In this document: in pieces, positions 1 through 8,832 of the stretch | How the letters are laid out: each line of letters begins with the position of its first letter | Numbering within the stretch: the stretch's first letter is position 1 | Made by a program: the position numbers and the translations under genes | Notes under the pieces: model-generated | The model's input: the letters and a program-made list of their open reading frames with translations, nothing else | Told to the model about the DNA's origin: nothing | Database searches by the model: none | Source: CAYYHA01 sp964471535 | GTDB taxonomy: Bacteria; Myxococcota; Myxococcia; SLRQ01 | NCBI GenBank assembly: GCA_964471535.1 | Contig: CAYYHA010000016.1 | Location: 1 to 36,625 of the forward strand | Direction: 5' to 3' | DNA length: 36,625 nt

Positions 1-156
1 GGGACGCTCTACGAGCAGAAGGGCTTCCGGAGAAAGGCGATCGAAAGCTGGGAGCGCGCACTGCCCGTGGCGCCGAACGACGAGGCGCGCCGGCAGGCGC
101 GTGAGACGCTCCTCTCCCTCATCGAAGGGCGTCGGGCGGGGGTAGCGGCCGGATGA
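1..156 (+). CDS. C-terminal end of a TPR-type protein (partial)
   Basis: The reading frame is open from the first base and ends with TGA at 154-156, giving 51 residues. The visible part (GTLYEQKGFRRKAIESWERA, then LPVAPNDEARRQARETL) has the spacing and residues of a tetratricopeptide helix pair, with the typical A.E.WERAL..AP pattern, followed by a short tail. The start lies outside the window. Its stop overlaps the ATG of the next gene (ATGA at 153-156), so the two are probably translationally coupled. In myxobacteria a large TPR protein (AgmK/GltI) sits next to AgmX/GltJ, and this pair may be related, but 51 residues do not allow an assignment. Confidence 0.7.
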   Translation, partial: GTLYEQKGFRRKAIESWERALPVAPNDEARRQARETLLSLIEGRRAGVAAG

Positions 157-1817
157 GGTTCAAGTGCCAGGAGTGCTCGACCTCCTACAAGATCGCCGAC
201 GAGAAGGTCCAGGGGAAGGTCCTCAAGGTTCGGTGCCGCAAGTGCCGCGCGATTGTGGTGGTCAAGGGGCCACCCAAACGCTCGGCGCCCCAAGGGCGGG
301 CCGGCGCGTCCGCCACCGAGGCAGCCAAGAGCCAAGATGCCGACGACCTCTCGGAGGCGACGCGCATGATGCCGGTCTCCGAGCTGCGGGAACAGCTCAA
401 GGTGGCGCGTGGCGCGGGGCGCGAGGACGAGGAGCGGACCACCATGATGCCGCTGCCCGAACTCGAACGTGTGCGGCGTGCGGCGCGGGAGGACCGCGAG
501 GCCGGTGCGCACGCGCCGGCGGCAGGCCCGTCCACCCCCGCGCCGGCAGCGGACGCACCTTCCTGGCACGCGGTCATCCACGGGAAGCAGGAAGGCCCGT
601 TGAGCCTCGAAACGCTGGCTGCCCGGGTGCGCGCCGGGGAGGTCACCCCTCGAACCTACGTGTGGTCGGAAGGCATGGACGCGTGGGCGCCCATCCGCGA
701 GGTGCCGGCCCTCGGCCACCTCTTCGCCGACATCGAAACGCGCCGGCGGGTGAACGGGGAGGATCGGCAGGCCGAACGGGGGGCCGAACTCCCCTTCGAC
801 GACGACGAGGTTCCGGCAGCCGATGGGGATGCGGGGGGCGCTGCCGAGTCGGGGCTCGATGCGTCGGGGCTGGAGAGCCTCTTCGACGACCTGCCCGATC
901 CTGAAGAGGCCCCCGGCGAGCCCCCCGCGGATCCCTTCGAGGAGGCGCTCTCCGATCCCCTGGGTGCCGCCCCGGATCCCTTTGCGGCGGTGGCCGCAGG
1001 CGACGGCCTCGAGCCGCCGCCTCCGCGGGAGACGACCCAGATGTACATCGTCGCCAGCGGGGTCCAGAAGCAGAAGAGCCCCCTGCGGATCGCACTTTTC
1101 GCCGTGGGCTTCGTCGCCTTCCTCGGCGGCTTCGCTTACCTGCTCTCGGCGACGGGGAGCGTCGACTTCGGGGCACTCATCCCTTCGGGCGGTTCGCGCA
1201 GCAAGCCTTCCGTCGAGGGCGCATGGTCGAGGAGAAGCGGCGACGCCGACGCGGTCCGGCGGCGCCTGTTGGGCCTCGACAAGGAGGCGCAGGGCGCAGG
1301 GGGCGCCACGAAGGGTGGAGCGGCGGCGGCCAGGGGCGCCGCCGCGCCCGCCGACGAAGAGGGTCCCCTCAAGACCAAGGAGCAGCTTCCGGTCGAGGCG
1401 CTCGACGAGGAACAGGAGCAGGCGCTCGCTGCCCTCTACGCGAGCACCGCTGGGAAGAAGGTGAAGTTCCAGGTGCGAAGCGAGAAGCCCTCGGTCAAGG
1501 GGGTGGACTCGGCGAAGAGCCCGATCGATCCGAAGATCATTGCAGAGAAGTTCCAGGCCTCGATGCCGGCCTACCAGGACTGCGTGATGCGTGAGCTGCG
1601 CCGCAATCCGAACTTCAACGGTGGACGGGCGGTGCTCACGGTGAGCATCGCGCCGAGCGGGATCGTGACGGCGGCGCGGCTCGACGATCGCCTCCTCGAC
1701 CGCAGCGACGTGGGTACCTGCATCAAGCGGGCGGCCAAGCGGATGGTCTTCCCCAGCTTCGGAGGGGAGGAGGCCATCGACATCGAGGCGCCGCTCATCC
1801 TCTCCTCGGCCCTCTGA
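153..1817 (+). CDS. AgmX/GltJ-like protein: zinc ribbon, GYF domain, one TM segment, TonB-like C-terminus
   Basis: A 554-residue inner-membrane protein. Residues 1-39 form an MJ0042-type zinc ribbon with C5, C8, C28 and C31. Residues 138-188 match a GYF_2 domain (WHAVIHGKQEGPLSLETL, then YVWSEGMDAWAPI). An acidic Asp/Glu/Pro-rich linker follows to about residue 300, then one hydrophobic segment at about 311-332, and a C-terminal domain (about 455-554) of the TonB/AgmX C-terminal type with the pattern I..V..SM...QDC..R. This order is that of myxobacterial AgmX/GltJ, which links cytoplasmic regulators to periplasmic partners in the Agl-Glt gliding machinery. Paralogues of this architecture occur widely in Myxococcota, so a gliding role is inference. 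The ATG overlaps the stop of the preceding TPR gene. Translation continues in the direction of the giant TPR gene that follows. Confidence 0.8.
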   Translation: MRFKCQECSTSYKIADEKVQGKVLKVRCRKCRAIVVVKGPPKRSAPQGRAGASATEAAKSQDADDLSEATRMMPVSELREQLKVARGAGREDEERTTMMPLPELERVRRAAREDREAGAHAPAAGPSTPAPAADAPSWHAVIHGKQEGPLSLETLAARVRAGEVTPRTYVWSEGMDAWAPIREVPALGHLFADIETRRRVNGEDRQAERGAELPFDDDEVPAADGDAGGAAESGLDASGLESLFDDLPDPEEAPGEPPADPFEEALSDPLGAAPDPFAAVAAGDGLEPPPPRETTQMYIVASGVQKQKSPLRIALFAVGFVAFLGGFAYLLSATGSVDFGALIPSGGSRSKPSVEGAWSRRSGDADAVRRRLLGLDKEAQGAGGATKGGAAAARGAAAPADEEGPLKTKEQLPVEALDEEQEQALAALYASTAGKKVKFQVRSEKPSVKGVDSAKSPIDPKIIAEKFQASMPAYQDCVMRELRRNPNFNGGRAVLTVSIAPSGIVTAARLDDRLLDRSDVGTCIKRAAKRMVFPSFGGEEAIDIEAPLILSSAL

Positions 1818-1891
1818 ACGGGGAGTACGGGCCCAGCGCACTCGATCGGGCGCTTTGAACCCCGAGGGTGCTGGTCTACGATCGGCCGGGC

Positions 1892-4800
1892 ATGAGCGAC
1901 CCACACCATGGGCCGGCCCCTCCGAGTACCTACCTCGAGGATCCCACCGACCAGGGTGCGTTGGAGCTGGCCCGCTCCCGCCTGGAAGCCGAATCCGACT
2001 TTCCTGGTCTTGCCGACCTCCTGGCCGATGCGGGGCGGCGACACCCGGATGCGCCCGAAGGCGCGGGGCTCCTCGCGGAGGCGGCGCTGCTCGCCCGCAC
2101 GCGACTGGGAGACGATGCTCGCGCCCGAGCGCTCGCCGAGGAGGCGCTCGAGCGTGATGGCGGCCGGGTCGAAGCGCTGCTCATCCTAGGCGAGCTCGCC
2201 CGCTCCCGCGGCGACGATGCGGCCGTCGCCCGGATCCACCTTCGCCTCGGCGAGGTGTGTACGGACTGGGTCTCGCGCGCCCAGAACTTCGCCCTGGCCG
2301 GGGATGCCTACGAGGCCCGCCTCGGGGACCTGGCCGCCGCACACCGGGCGTGGGTGGCGGCGATTCGCGCCATCCCGCCCTCGGCCGCGGCCGGTCCCGA
2401 CGCCCGCGCTCTCCTGGTGGACAGCCCCCGTGCACCCCGGCTGCGCGCGCACTTCGAGGCGGCGCTCGAGGCGGCGGCGGACGACGCGCAGCGGGCCGAG
2501 GCGCTGCTCGTGCTCGGGCGCCTGGCGGTGGCCGATCCGAATCGGCGCGAGGAGGGCGTGCGTCTGCTGCTCCAGGCAGCCACCCTCTCCGACGCGGCGG
2601 GCGCCCTCGCGCTCGAGATCCTCGGCGGCCTGCATGCGCTCTCCGAGGGCTGGGGGGCGATCCTCGAGGCGATGGAATCCGATGCGGCGAGCCGGGACGA
2701 CGACCCCCGGGCGGCGGCACGGATCCTCCGGCAGCTCGCGGCCGCGTGTCTCGCCGAGCCGCCGCTGCTGTCTCGTGCCGAGAAGACCCTCCGCCGGGTC
2801 CTCGCCCTCGAGCCGGACGACGTGCAGTCGATGGAGACGCTGGTCGCGGTGCTGACCGCGGCCGGGCGACACCGGGAGGTGATCGATCTCCTCGAGGACC
2901 TCGCCCGGGTCGCCCGTCCGGAGGTGGCATCCCTCTATCTGGTGCGCGCCGGCGTGACCTGGCTCGCCCGCTTCGCCGACCGGCAGGCGAGCGTGTCCTG
3001 CTTCGAGCGGGCGCTGGCCGCCGACCCCTCGCTCGATGCGGCGCGGGTGCACTTGAAGGAGGCCTACCAGTCATTGGGCCGGTGGCAGGACCTCGCCCGC
3101 CTGATGCTGGAAGAGGCGGACGCGCGTCCGGCAGAGGAGGCGCTGGAGACCTGGCGGGCCGCGGGTCGGCTGCTCCTCGAGAAGGCGGGTGACGTCTCCG
3201 GTGCGGCGGCGGCCTACGCGCGGATCACCGCCCACGACCCCATGGACGAGGATGCCATTCGCTTCTTCCAGCTCTTCCACCGGCGCATCGAAGTGGAGAC
3301 GCGCACCATCGACGCGGAGGAGGCGCGGGCGAAGGACAGTGAGGACCCGGGAACGCAGCTGCAGGCGCTGGTGGCAGCCGGCGAGGCCGCGGTGCGTTTG
3401 GGCTCGCCCCCCCGGGCCCGGCACTTCCTCGAGATGGCCCGCAGCCTGGCGCCCGACGACGCGGCCCTCCGGGACCGCTACGTGGAACTGTTGCTGGGGT
3501 GGGGCGATCCGGAGGCGGCAGAGCGGGTGCTCGAGGCCGACCTCCAGCGCCTGGGTCCCGCCCATCCCGACTGGCCGGCCGTGACCCTGCGGCTGGTGGA
3601 GCTGAAGCTGGATCGGAAGGGCGACGTGGAGGGCGCCCGGCGACTCCTCGAGGATCTCGAAGCGCGGGATCCGGCAGTCGCCGACCTCGCGCGGCGCCGG
3701 CTCGCGCAGATCGACGCGGCCCTCGCCCGCGGACGGCGCGAGGCGGAGATAGGCTGGGCGCCGGAGCGGCTGCGGGCGAAGCTGCCCGGCCTTCATCGAC
3801 CGAGGCAGGATGCGGCCGCACGCGTCGCGGCCGCGCGGGAGGCGATGGAGGCGGGACACTTCGAAACCGCCTTCGACCTGGCCAATGCGGCGGCGCAGGA
3901 GGTGGATGCCACGGAGCCGGCCGGCCAGGATGCCAGGGAACTGGCGGCGAACCTGCTCATCGACCACCTCTCCGACACCGAAGAGGGACTCGACCGCCTC
4001 GCCGAGCTGGGGCGCGACCGCCGGCTGCCCGTGGCCCTCCGCCGCCGGGTCAACGAGGCCCGCGTTCGCATCCTGGAGCGTGACGTGGCGCCGGGCGCAG
4101 CGCGGGATCGAGCCCTGGTGGAGGCGCTCGAGGACGCGGCCGCGGTGGCCGAGTCTCCCGAACGCGCTCGCGCGCTGCGCTATCGGATGGCGCGGCTCCT
4201 CGGGGAGCGGAGTGAGACCTGGCGGCGCGCCGTCGCCGAGCTCGAGGCGCTCCTCGAGGACGAGCCGGACAGCGCGGCGATCCTCGAGGCACTCGCCGAG
4301 ATCTTCGAGCGGGAGGGGCAGGCGGCCCGCCTCTGCGAGGTCCTAGCGCGTCGTTCGGAGCTTCAAGACGACGATGCGGCGGCGGCGACCCTCGCGCGCG
4401 CCGCCGACATCGCCTGGGACGATCTCGACGATCCCGAACTCGGCCTGCGGTACCTTCGCCGTGGCCTGGAGCGTGCGCCCGACGACCTCGCCCTCCTGAA
4501 GATGCTGGTCCGCCTTGCACGGGCCGCCGGTGACCGCGAGGCGGAGGTCGCGGCGCTGCGGCAGCGGATCGCCCGAGAGACCGACCACGCGGCCCTGGCC
4601 GCCCTCCACTACGCACTGGCCGAGGCGCTCGAGGCGCTCGGGCGCAGCGAGGAGGCTGCGGCGGTGTTCGCGCGCACCCTCGAGCTGGCGCCGAAGAGTG
4701 TCGCGGCGATCGTGGGTCTCGCCCGCTCTGCCGGCGCCCTGAGCGATGCGGAGGCGCGGGCCGGCTTCCTGCGGCTCTGTGCCGAACACCATCCCAACCC

Positions 4801-7303
4801 GCGCGACGGTGCGGCACTGGAGGTTGCGGGCGCGCGGGTGCTCTTCGAGGAAGTGGGCGATACCGAGGCGGCGCACGCCGCCGTGATGCGCGCGCTGGAG
4901 CGTGACCCAGAGAACCTCGATGCGCTCGGCTTGCTGCGGGCGGTGCGGCGGCGCGAAGGTGCCTCCCCCCAAGAGCTGGCGACCTTGCTCGAACGGGAGA
5001 TCGAGGCGGCGCACAGCGACCGCGATGCCGCCGATCTCCTGGCGGAGCTGGCGAGTCTGCACCGCGAACGCCTCGACGACTCCGCTGGTGCGGTGGCGCT
5101 GTGGCAGCGCGCTCTGGGCCGAGTGCGCGACCATGCGCCTTCGCTCGCGGGACTTGCGTCGGCGCATCTGGAGGCGGGCCGCGGCGAGGAGGCCCGCCCC
5201 CTCCTCGAGGCACTGGCCGATGCCGTCGAGGCACCGGCAGCCGCTCGAGCCTGGGCGAAGGTACAGCTCGCCGAAGTGCAGGAACGCGCCGGGGACTACG
5301 TGGCCGCCCTGGAGGCCTACCGCGCCGCCGCGCACCTGGATCCCGAGGACCCGACGGCCGTGGAGGGCCGGGCGCGTCTGGCGGCGAAGCTGGGCGAAGA
5401 CGAGGAGGCGGCCCGTGCCCTCGAGGCCCTGGCCGCACTCGGCGAACGGGGGGTCACCGGTGCGCCCGCGGGTGGGGCCCTGGCCGACGTCTATGCGCGC
5501 CTCGGCGCGACGCGGCGGCGGCTGGGGGACACAAGCGGCGCCATCGCCGCCTACCGGCAGGCACTCGCACGGGATGCGGTGCACCGGGAGGCCCTGCGCA
5601 CGCTGGCCATCCTCCACGAGGTGCGGGGCGAGTGGACCGAGGCGGCCGAGATGCGAGAGCGCGCGGCGGGCCTGATCTCCGACCCACTGCTTCGGGCGGG
5701 GACGCTCGCCTCCGTGGGTGCGTTCCTGCGGGACCAGGCGGGAGACGCCCGGCGCGCCCTCGACCTCTTCCGTCAGGCGGCCGCTCTGGCGCCCGATGTT
5801 CTCGCGCACCATTCGGCGGTCCTGGCGCTGGCACGCCGGCTGGGTCGCACCGAGGAAGCGCGCAGCGCGGCGGTCGAGTGTGCCCGGCTCGCGCCCGACG
5901 CGCGTGCGGCGGGGGACTACCTCGCAGCAGCCGCCGAGTGTGCCGATGCGGAGGGCGAGCCGGAGGAGGCGCTGGCGCTGGCGCGTGCGGCCCTCGAGCG
6001 CCATCCGGGCTGCCAGGCGGCCCTCGAACGGGTGCTGCCCGCCCTGGAGGCACGGGGCGAACATGCAACCGCGATCGAGATCCTCGAGCGTGCCGCAGCG
6101 GCCGAGCACGATCCGCAACAGCGATCGCGCTGGATCTTGGAGCGCGTCCGGCTCCTCGAGGATTCGGGCGCGGGGGAAGCGGCGGCCCGGCTCCTGGTGG
6201 AGGCCCTCGACGAGGCGCCGGACGATGCGGGGCTCCACCTCGCCGTGGCGGGCGGTGCCGATCCCGAGGCGGCGGTGGCGGGCGAGGCGGCGGAGAAGCT
6301 GTGGCGCCGTCTCTCCCAGGCCCCCTTGGAGGTGCCGGTGCTCCTCGCCGCGGAGAAACTCACGCGCGCCGCCGGCCAAAGGTGGCGCAGCCTTCTCGCC
6401 GCCGCGCTCCTCGAGGCGCTGGGCGCTGCGCCCCCCGAAGTCGAGGCTCGCCTCGCCGCGCACCGCGCGCAGTGGGCAGGGCGCTCGCCGGGGCAGCTCC
6501 CCGCCGGGCTGTGGCTCGAAGTGCTGCCGCTCCCGGTACGCGCGGGGCTCGACTTCTACCAGCGCGCCGAGGCATTGGCNNNNNNNNNNCGGCGGGCACC
6601 CCGCCCGTTCACCCCGAAGGCCGAGTGGCAGGTACGGGTGGACGCCCTTGCGAGGCGGCTGGGGTTGCCCGCGGCGACCGTCTCCGAGGCCATGGGGGAA
6701 ACGGCCTTCGATCTCGATCCCGCCGGTGCGCGCATCGCGGTGCGAGCCGCGCAGCTCGCACCCCTCGGTGAGGCGGCGCTGGACCTGCTGTGGGCGTCGC
6801 TGCTGGTCCACGCGCAGCCGGGCTTTCGCTGGGTGCGCGCGCCGGCGATGGTCGAGGCGGTGCGACGCCTCCATGCCTGGGCGCGGGGAACGCTTTCCGA
6901 TGAGGCCGCCCTGGAGCTGGGAGAGCGCCTGGGGGCGAGGCGGCGCGCCGAGCTTCGCGAGGCGGGCATCGATGCCGCGCCGCCGCCGGAGGCCTGGATG
7001 CGGGAGGTGCCCCTGGCCTGCGTGCGCGTGGGTCTCGTGGCCACCGCCGAGCCAGTGCGTGCGCTGGCCAGCGCGGGGGGCGCGCCTGACCTCGGCCGCT
7101 GGGAGGAGGCAGGGGCCCGGGAGGCGGGGGCGCCGACCCGAGCGGGCGAGGCAGGTCCTGCACAGCATCCCCTCGGCCCCGGGGGGTGGCTCGTCCCCGA
7201 GGCCGGGCCCCCCCTCTTCGCGCCCCTCTTCGAGCCGGCCTACGAACGTCTGCACGCCCAACTCTTCTTCGATGGCGTTGTCTCGGATGGCGGTGGCGAA
7301 TAA
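1892..7303 (+). CDS. Giant TPR-repeat protein (about 1,800 aa)
   Basis: About 1,803 residues starting MSDPHHGPAPPST at the ATG at 1892; an in-frame GTG at 1868 would add eight residues. I prefer 1892 because a TACGAT hexamer (1877-1882) lies 9 bp before it, as in other genes here with very short leaders. The protein is almost wholly tetratricopeptide helical repeats (pattern A..LY.....D...A...YR.AL..DP) rich in Ala, Glu, Arg and Leu, with no signal peptide or obvious membrane segment, so it is probably a cytoplasmic scaffold. The last 200 or so residues are not TPR-like. A ten-N assembly gap falls at 6580-6589. The frame is open on both sides with G/C-rich third codon positions, so the two parts are one gene with a gap length of 1 modulo 3. 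It follows the AgmX/GltJ-like gene and precedes the microcompartment genes by 10 bp. A specific function cannot be read from the sequence. Confidence 0.8.
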   Translation: MSDPHHGPAPPSTYLEDPTDQGALELARSRLEAESDFPGLADLLADAGRRHPDAPEGAGLLAEAALLARTRLGDDARARALAEEALERDGGRVEALLILGELARSRGDDAAVARIHLRLGEVCTDWVSRAQNFALAGDAYEARLGDLAAAHRAWVAAIRAIPPSAAAGPDARALLVDSPRAPRLRAHFEAALEAAADDAQRAEALLVLGRLAVADPNRREEGVRLLLQAATLSDAAGALALEILGGLHALSEGWGAILEAMESDAASRDDDPRAAARILRQLAAACLAEPPLLSRAEKTLRRVLALEPDDVQSMETLVAVLTAAGRHREVIDLLEDLARVARPEVASLYLVRAGVTWLARFADRQASVSCFERALAADPSLDAARVHLKEAYQSLGRWQDLARLMLEEADARPAEEALETWRAAGRLLLEKAGDVSGAAAAYARITAHDPMDEDAIRFFQLFHRRIEVETRTIDAEEARAKDSEDPGTQLQALVAAGEAAVRLGSPPRARHFLEMARSLAPDDAALRDRYVELLLGWGDPEAAERVLEADLQRLGPAHPDWPAVTLRLVELKLDRKGDVEGARRLLEDLEARDPAVADLARRRLAQIDAALARGRREAEIGWAPERLRAKLPGLHRPRQDAAARVAAAREAMEAGHFETAFDLANAAAQEVDATEPAGQDARELAANLLIDHLSDTEEGLDRLAELGRDRRLPVALRRRVNEARVRILERDVAPGAARDRALVEALEDAAAVAESPERARALRYRMARLLGERSETWRRAVAELEALLEDEPDSAAILEALAEIFEREGQAARLCEVLARRSELQDDDAAAATLARAADIAWDDLDDPELGLRYLRRGLERAPDDLALLKMLVRLARAAGDREAEVAALRQRIARETDHAALAALHYALAEALEALGRSEEAAAVFARTLELAPKSVAAIVGLARSAGALSDAEARAGFLRLCAEHHPNPRDGAALEVAGARVLFEEVGDTEAAHAAVMRALERDPENLDALGLLRAVRRREGASPQELATLLEREIEAAHSDRDAADLLAELASLHRERLDDSAGAVALWQRALGRVRDHAPSLAGLASAHLEAGRGEEARPLLEALADAVEAPAAARAWAKVQLAEVQERAGDYVAALEAYRAAAHLDPEDPTAVEGRARLAAKLGEDEEAARALEALAALGERGVTGAPAGGALADVYARLGATRRRLGDTSGAIAAYRQALARDAVHREALRTLAILHEVRGEWTEAAEMRERAAGLISDPLLRAGTLASVGAFLRDQAGDARRALDLFRQAAALAPDVLAHHSAVLALARRLGRTEEARSAAVECARLAPDARAAGDYLAAAAECADAEGEPEEALALARAALERHPGCQAALERVLPALEARGEHATAIEILERAAAAEHDPQQRSRWILERVRLLEDSGAGEAAARLLVEALDEAPDDAGLHLAVAGGADPEAAVAGEAAEKLWRRLSQAPLEVPVLLAAEKLTRAAGQRWRSLLAAALLEALGAAPPEVEARLAAHRAQWAGRSPGQLPAGLWLEVLPLPVRAGLDFYQRAEALXXXXRRAPRPFTPKAEWQVRVDALARRLGLPAATVSEAMGETAFDLDPAGARIAVRAAQLAPLGEAALDLLWASLLVHAQPGFRWVRAPAMVEAVRRLHAWARGTLSDEAALELGERLGARRRAELREAGIDAAPPPEAWMREVPLACVRVGLVATAEPVRALASAGGAPDLGRWEEAGAREAGAPTRAGEAGPAQHPLGPGGWLVPEAGPPLFAPLFEPAYERLHAQLFFDGVVSDGGGE
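6580..6589. other. Assembly gap (10 N) inside the giant TPR gene
   Basis: Ten consecutive Ns. The frame is the same before and after, so real bases (1 modulo 3) are probably missing here. The flanks do not overlap in a way that keeps the frame. Confidence 0.95.
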
Positions 7304-7313
7304 GGTCCGCGCC

Positions 7314-7628
7314 ATGTACCTCGGTCGAGTGCTAGGGCGCTGCGTGGCCACCACCGTTACGCCGGGTCTCGAAGGCAAGAAGCTCCTCGTGGTGGAGCCC
7401 CTCGACCACCGAGGCGAGGCGCTGCGGGGACCGGAGGTGGCGGTGGACATGGTGCAGGCGGGGCCAGGTGACTTGGTCTACCTGGTGGGGAGCCGCGAGG
7501 CGTCGCTGGCGCTCGAGCCCTCCTTCGTCCCCGTCGACGCGGCGATCGTGGGCGTGGTGGACGACGTCGCGGCGGGCGGCCCACCGAGTGGGCGGCCCGA
7601 GCCGGAGCCGTTCGAGGAGGACGAATGA
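7314..7628 (+). CDS. EutN/CcmL-family microcompartment vertex protein (BMC-P), copy 1
   Basis: A 104-residue protein beginning MYLGRVLGRCVATTVTPGLE. The pattern LGRV.G...AT......G.KLL.VEPLD, then VAVD.V.AG.GD.V, and the C-terminal AIVGVVDDV are the conserved elements of the EutN/CcmL pentamer that caps the vertices of bacterial microcompartment shells. Family members are 80-100 residues; this one has a short acidic C-terminal tail (GRPEPEPFEEDE). An AAGG ribosome-binding sequence lies about 7 bp before the ATG. It begins 10 bp after the TPR gene stops, and its stop overlaps the start of the second copy (ATGA at 7625-7628). Only vertex proteins, no BMC-H or BMC-T hexamer/trimer genes, are present in the window, so the main shell genes must be elsewhere if a shell is made. 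Confidence 0.9.
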   Translation: MYLGRVLGRCVATTVTPGLEGKKLLVVEPLDHRGEALRGPEVAVDMVQAGPGDLVYLVGSREASLALEPSFVPVDAAIVGVVDDVAAGGPPSGRPEPEPFEEDE

Positions 7629-7912
7629 AGATCTGCCGGGTGCTCGGGCCGGTGGTGGCCACGCGCAAGCACCCTGCCTTCGCCGGGCGTGCGCTCTTGG
7701 TCGTACAGCCCCTCGACGAGCGGGGTGCGCCGGCTGGGGAGAGCTTCCTCGCCCTCGATGCGACGCAGGCGGGGGAGGGCGACGTGGTCCTGGTGCTCCG
7801 GGAGGGCAACGGCGTGCGGCAGGTCCTCGGCGACCCAAAGCTCCCCATCCGCTCTCTCATCGTGGGGATCGTCGACGCCGTGCATGTGGACCGGCGGGAG
7901 GCCCGGCGATGA
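7625..7912 (+). CDS. EutN/CcmL-family microcompartment vertex protein (BMC-P), copy 2
   Basis: A 95-residue protein beginning MKICRVLGPVVATRKHPAFA. It has the same family signature as its neighbour (RVLG.VVAT.KH....G..LL.VQPLD, LALDATQAGEGDVVLVL, IVGIVDAVHV) and here keeps the KH commonly found after the AT in EutN/CcmL proteins. The start ATG overlaps the previous stop and its own stop overlaps the ATG of the aldolase (ATGA at 7909-7912), so the three genes form one translationally coupled unit. Two differing BMC-P paralogues in tandem are known in complex shells, for example the three BMC-P of Haliangium ochraceum, where different pentamers occupy vertices. A shell role here is by family membership; no experimental support can be seen. 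Confidence 0.9.
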   Translation: MKICRVLGPVVATRKHPAFAGRALLVVQPLDERGAPAGESFLALDATQAGEGDVVLVLREGNGVRQVLGDPKLPIRSLIVGIVDAVHVDRREARR

Positions 7913-8766
7913 GTGCACCGTCGATGGAGCTGTGCGAGGCGGTGGCTGCCTACGCACGCCTCCTCTGGGAGCGCGGCTGGGTGGCCAACCATGACGGGAA
8001 CGTCTCGGTGCGCCTGGACGAGGGGCGCTTCCTCGCCACTCCCACCGCCGAGTCGAAGCGCTGCATCACCCCGGAGATGCTCGTCGTGGTGGACGCGGAG
8101 GGCCGCGTTCTCGAGGGGAGGCGCAGGATCTTCTCCGAGTGGAACCTCCATGCGGCCTGGTACCGCGCGCGCCCCGACCTGCGGGCCATCCTGCACAGCC
8201 ACGCCCCCCATGCCACTGCGGCGGGGGTGACCGGGACGAACCTCGACACGGGCATCCTTCCGGAAGCCGTGGTCTCCCTCGGGACGGTGCCCACGGCGCG
8301 GCGGGCGATGCCTGGGCCCGCGGCGGCGGAGGCGCTCGCCGCAGTCGCCGAGGCGGACGCGGTGCTCCTGCCGGGCAACGGCGTCGTCACGGGGGGCGAC
8401 GATCTGGAGCAGGCCTACCTCCGGATGGAGTTGGTGGAGCACCTGGCCCAGATCACCTTGCTCGCCCGGGCGAGGGGCAGGCCGCGGACGGTGACCTCGG
8501 CCGAGCGGGCGCGCCTGCTCGAGCGACGTGCCCGCGCCGGGCTGGGCCCCGAGGGCCGGGCACGGCGGGGCCATGGCGGTGGTGCCTCGCCGACGTTGCC
8601 ACCCTCTAGGCGGACAGCTCGGGTCGCGCGAGCTGCCGCAGGCGGGCCACCTGCCCGCCTCGCGGCAGAGATCGAGGCGCGCGCCCAGGCGCTCACCGGA
8701 GACGCGCGCCTGGCGCGGGAGATCACCCGCGAAGTGCTGGCCCGGCTGGGTCGTGGGGGGAGCTAG
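7909..8766 (+). CDS. Class II aldolase (fuculose-phosphate aldolase family) with encapsulation-peptide-like C-terminus
   Basis: A 285-residue protein. Residues 1-190 are a class II (zinc) aldolase/adducin domain: the phosphate-binding segment NHDGNVSVRL (27-36), the catalytic Glu in FSEWNLHAAWY (E77), and two zinc ligands in HSHAPHATA (H96, H98). The third zinc ligand, normally the His of an HHG or NHG motif, is Asn here (LLPGNGVVTGG, N157), which is unusual. After the domain comes a Gly/Pro/Arg-rich linker (about 205-250) and a C-terminal amphipathic helix DARLAREITREVLARLG (265-281). Such a linker plus short helix is how enzymes are targeted into bacterial microcompartments, which agrees with the two coupled shell genes upstream. 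The substrate is unknown; a sugar phosphate cleaved to an aldehyde and a triose phosphate is likely from the family. Confidence 0.85.
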   Translation: MSAPSMELCEAVAAYARLLWERGWVANHDGNVSVRLDEGRFLATPTAESKRCITPEMLVVVDAEGRVLEGRRRIFSEWNLHAAWYRARPDLRAILHSHAPHATAAGVTGTNLDTGILPEAVVSLGTVPTARRAMPGPAAAEALAAVAEADAVLLPGNGVVTGGDDLEQAYLRMELVEHLAQITLLARARGRPRTVTSAERARLLERRARAGLGPEGRARRGHGGGASPTLPPSRRTARVARAAAGGPPARLAAEIEARAQALTGDARLAREITREVLARLGRGGS

Positions 8767-8832
8767 GGTAGCCTGCGCGACCTCGGTCCGGATCTGACAG
8801 GGGAATTCGAGGACCCAAACCTCCTCCGAGGC

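Noticed and set aside
4343..7450. A 1,035-codon open frame on the minus strand opposite the giant TPR gene
   Set aside because: It is antisense to a clear TPR coding sequence, crosses its stop and the next gene start, and its translation is Arg/Gly/His-rich with no recognisable motif. Long antisense frames are expected at this GC content.
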